Shown piece after piece: positions 6,178 to 7,298 of a stretch of 7,298 nt of DNA. The stretch is from RGIG3528 sp963649295 (lineage in GTDB: Bacteria; Bacillota; Clostridia; Lachnospirales; Lachnospiraceae): positions 1-7,298 of the forward strand of contig CAVJHK010000068.1 in assembly GCA_963649295.1 (NCBI GenBank). Direction: 5' to 3'. A model generated the notes under the pieces. That model saw only the letters and a program-made list of their open reading frames with translations. It was not told the origin of the DNA and did not search any database. The position numbers and the translations under genes are program-made. The stretch's first letter is position 1; the number at the start of each line of letters is the position of its first letter.

Positions 6178-7298
6178 ATGGAATTCGGAAAAACTGTCTT
6201 AAGGCATGTATATATAGACGTAACGGTTAAAGAGTTTGAGCTTGAAGAAGTTTATCTTTATTCGGTAGATTACAAAAATGACAAAAGCTTCAGATGTTAT
6301 GAAACATGTTTTAATATTCCTTTTCCGACGGAATCCGTGGACGATGACGGGAACGTTATTGTTATTCCTCCGGAAGAAGTTAATTTACGCGAACTTTTCT
6401 TTGAAAAAATCATGGAATTCAGGTCGGATTGTATAAAGACAAAATTTTTTGCCGTCGATGCCAAAGAAGTCCTTCTATATCTTATTGAGCCTCTTAAAAT
6501 TTCAAATCCGAAAGCAAAGAGAGTTTTAAACGAAATAAAGGATGAATGTCTTCCGGGTGAATGGATAACGGATGTGATGAGCATGCTTCGCACAATTCCG
6601 ATGACGGATTTTGACGAGTGCCCCGAGATGTCTGCGACTATACGCAAGAGATTTAAGGAAAAATATCATGACGTTGCCCAATATGTAAAAAAAGAAAAGC
6701 CGAATCATATTTTTGTAAAATATGAAAATCCCCTTTCGGGCGGAGAACTTAATTTTTGTATAACGGATTCATATTTGAATGTTTCGGAAAATATCATTCT
6801 TCACGGACAAATCGACAACGATATTATGGTTTCCAAGGCATGCGAGCTTATAAACAGGTATCCGGGTGCGGATGTTATCATAAACAAAACGAGCGTCAGG
6901 CTTTATAAGCTTTTTAAGAGATGCCTTGAATATTTGGAAGAAGATCCCTTCCCGGTAATTTTCTCAATGGAAAGCATGCTTTATGCAATCGGAAAAGCGG
7001 GGCTTCCGGCTGATTTTGAAACATACAGGGATTATATTAAAAATGCGGAGGATTTGAGATTTGGGAGACTTATCGACGACTCTGTCTACAGCTACCATAC
7101 ATTCAGACTTCCGATAAGCTATAATTCCGAATCGGCATGGGATAAAAATTTTAAAAACAATTCCATGTGGCAGATGACCGGTGAAGGCGGAACGGAATAT
7201 TCGCTTATTTATGACAAAAATGACGGCAAAGCTACCGACGTATATGGCAAAATTTCTGCAGTTAAGAATAACGAAAAATTTATTCTTAAGGTAAGCCG
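6178..7298 (+). CDS. large uncharacterised protein, 3' end missing
   Basis: I do not recognise this protein. The frame is open from ATG 6178 to the window edge with no stop: 373 whole codons plus two bases. Codon use matches the neighbouring genes and GGAGG sits at ideal spacing, so it is very likely real. There is no signal peptide or membrane helix in the visible part, so it is probably cytoplasmic. The first 60 residues look beta-rich (VYIDVTVKEFELEEVYLYSV at 11-30) and end in an acidic turn DDDGN (55-59). Residues 66-175 are predominantly helical and charged. Residues 176-270 alternate strands and helices (NHIFVKYENP, ENIILHG, GADVIINKTSVRLYKLFKR). Eight cysteines are scattered (40, 44, 85, 124, 148, 194, 222, 249) without a clear CxxC zinc motif. 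No Walker, HTH, nuclease or protease signature is visible. It follows the topB cluster on the same strand after a 123-base gap and may have its own promoter. Confidence 0.85.
   Translation, partial: MEFGKTVLRHVYIDVTVKEFELEEVYLYSVDYKNDKSFRCYETCFNIPFPTESVDDDGNVIVIPPEEVNLRELFFEKIMEFRSDCIKTKFFAVDAKEVLLYLIEPLKISNPKAKRVLNEIKDECLPGEWITDVMSMLRTIPMTDFDECPEMSATIRKRFKEKYHDVAQYVKKEKPNHIFVKYENPLSGGELNFCITDSYLNVSENIILHGQIDNDIMVSKACELINRYPGADVIINKTSVRLYKLFKRCLEYLEEDPFPVIFSMESMLYAIGKAGLPADFETYRDYIKNAEDLRFGRLIDDSVYSYHTFRLPISYNSESAWDKNFKNNSMWQMTGEGGTEYSLIYDKNDGKATDVYGKISAVKNNEKFILKVS

Noticed and set aside
6297..6647. Open frame of 116 codons on the minus strand opposite the last gene
   Set aside because: The + strand frame runs unbroken through this region with a strong ribosome site, whereas the antisense product shows no domain.

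Overview
The window looks like chromosomal DNA of a low-to-moderate GC (about 40% by eye) Gram-positive anaerobe of the class Clostridia, most likely Lachnospiraceae or a close relative. This rests on strong AGGAGG-type ribosome sites, promoters with a consensus TATAAT, AT-ending codons with frequent AGA/ATA, and the protein types themselves. The organism call is inference from style, not from a marker gene. Every gene I can support lies on the + strand, packed with ATGA or TAATG overlaps. I see no RNA gene, CRISPR array, insertion sequence or attachment site.

Region 1 (1-1387) is the tail of one operon. It holds pyrE (orotate phosphoribosyltransferase, 5' end cut off by the window edge), overlapping by 4 bases with a cytoplasmic alpha/beta-hydrolase of the acetyl-esterase type. 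Region 2 (1388-1493) is a gap with a very good sigma-A promoter whose -35 box overlaps the hydrolase stop codon.

Region 3 (1494-6054) is a three-gene coupled cluster. The first gene encodes a membrane-anchored extracellular protein with the architecture of an arylsulfate sulfotransferase (ASST: N-terminal beta domain plus beta-propeller). The second is a type IA topoisomerase of the TopB group. The third is a left-handed beta-helix acyltransferase resembling the C-terminal half of GlmU/Sto0452-type sugar-1-phosphate enzymes. Region 4 (6055-6177) is a second short gap with a candidate promoter and a strong ribosome site. Region 5 (6178-7298) is the first 373 codons of a large gene I do not recognise, open at the right edge.

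The most interesting observation is the ASST-like protein. The fold signature is readable along its whole length, but all four positions where the family has its catalytic His/His/Arg/His appear to be substituted. It is therefore probably not a sulfotransferase but a surface propeller with another job, and it is translationally coupled to a topoisomerase and a sugar-type acyltransferase.
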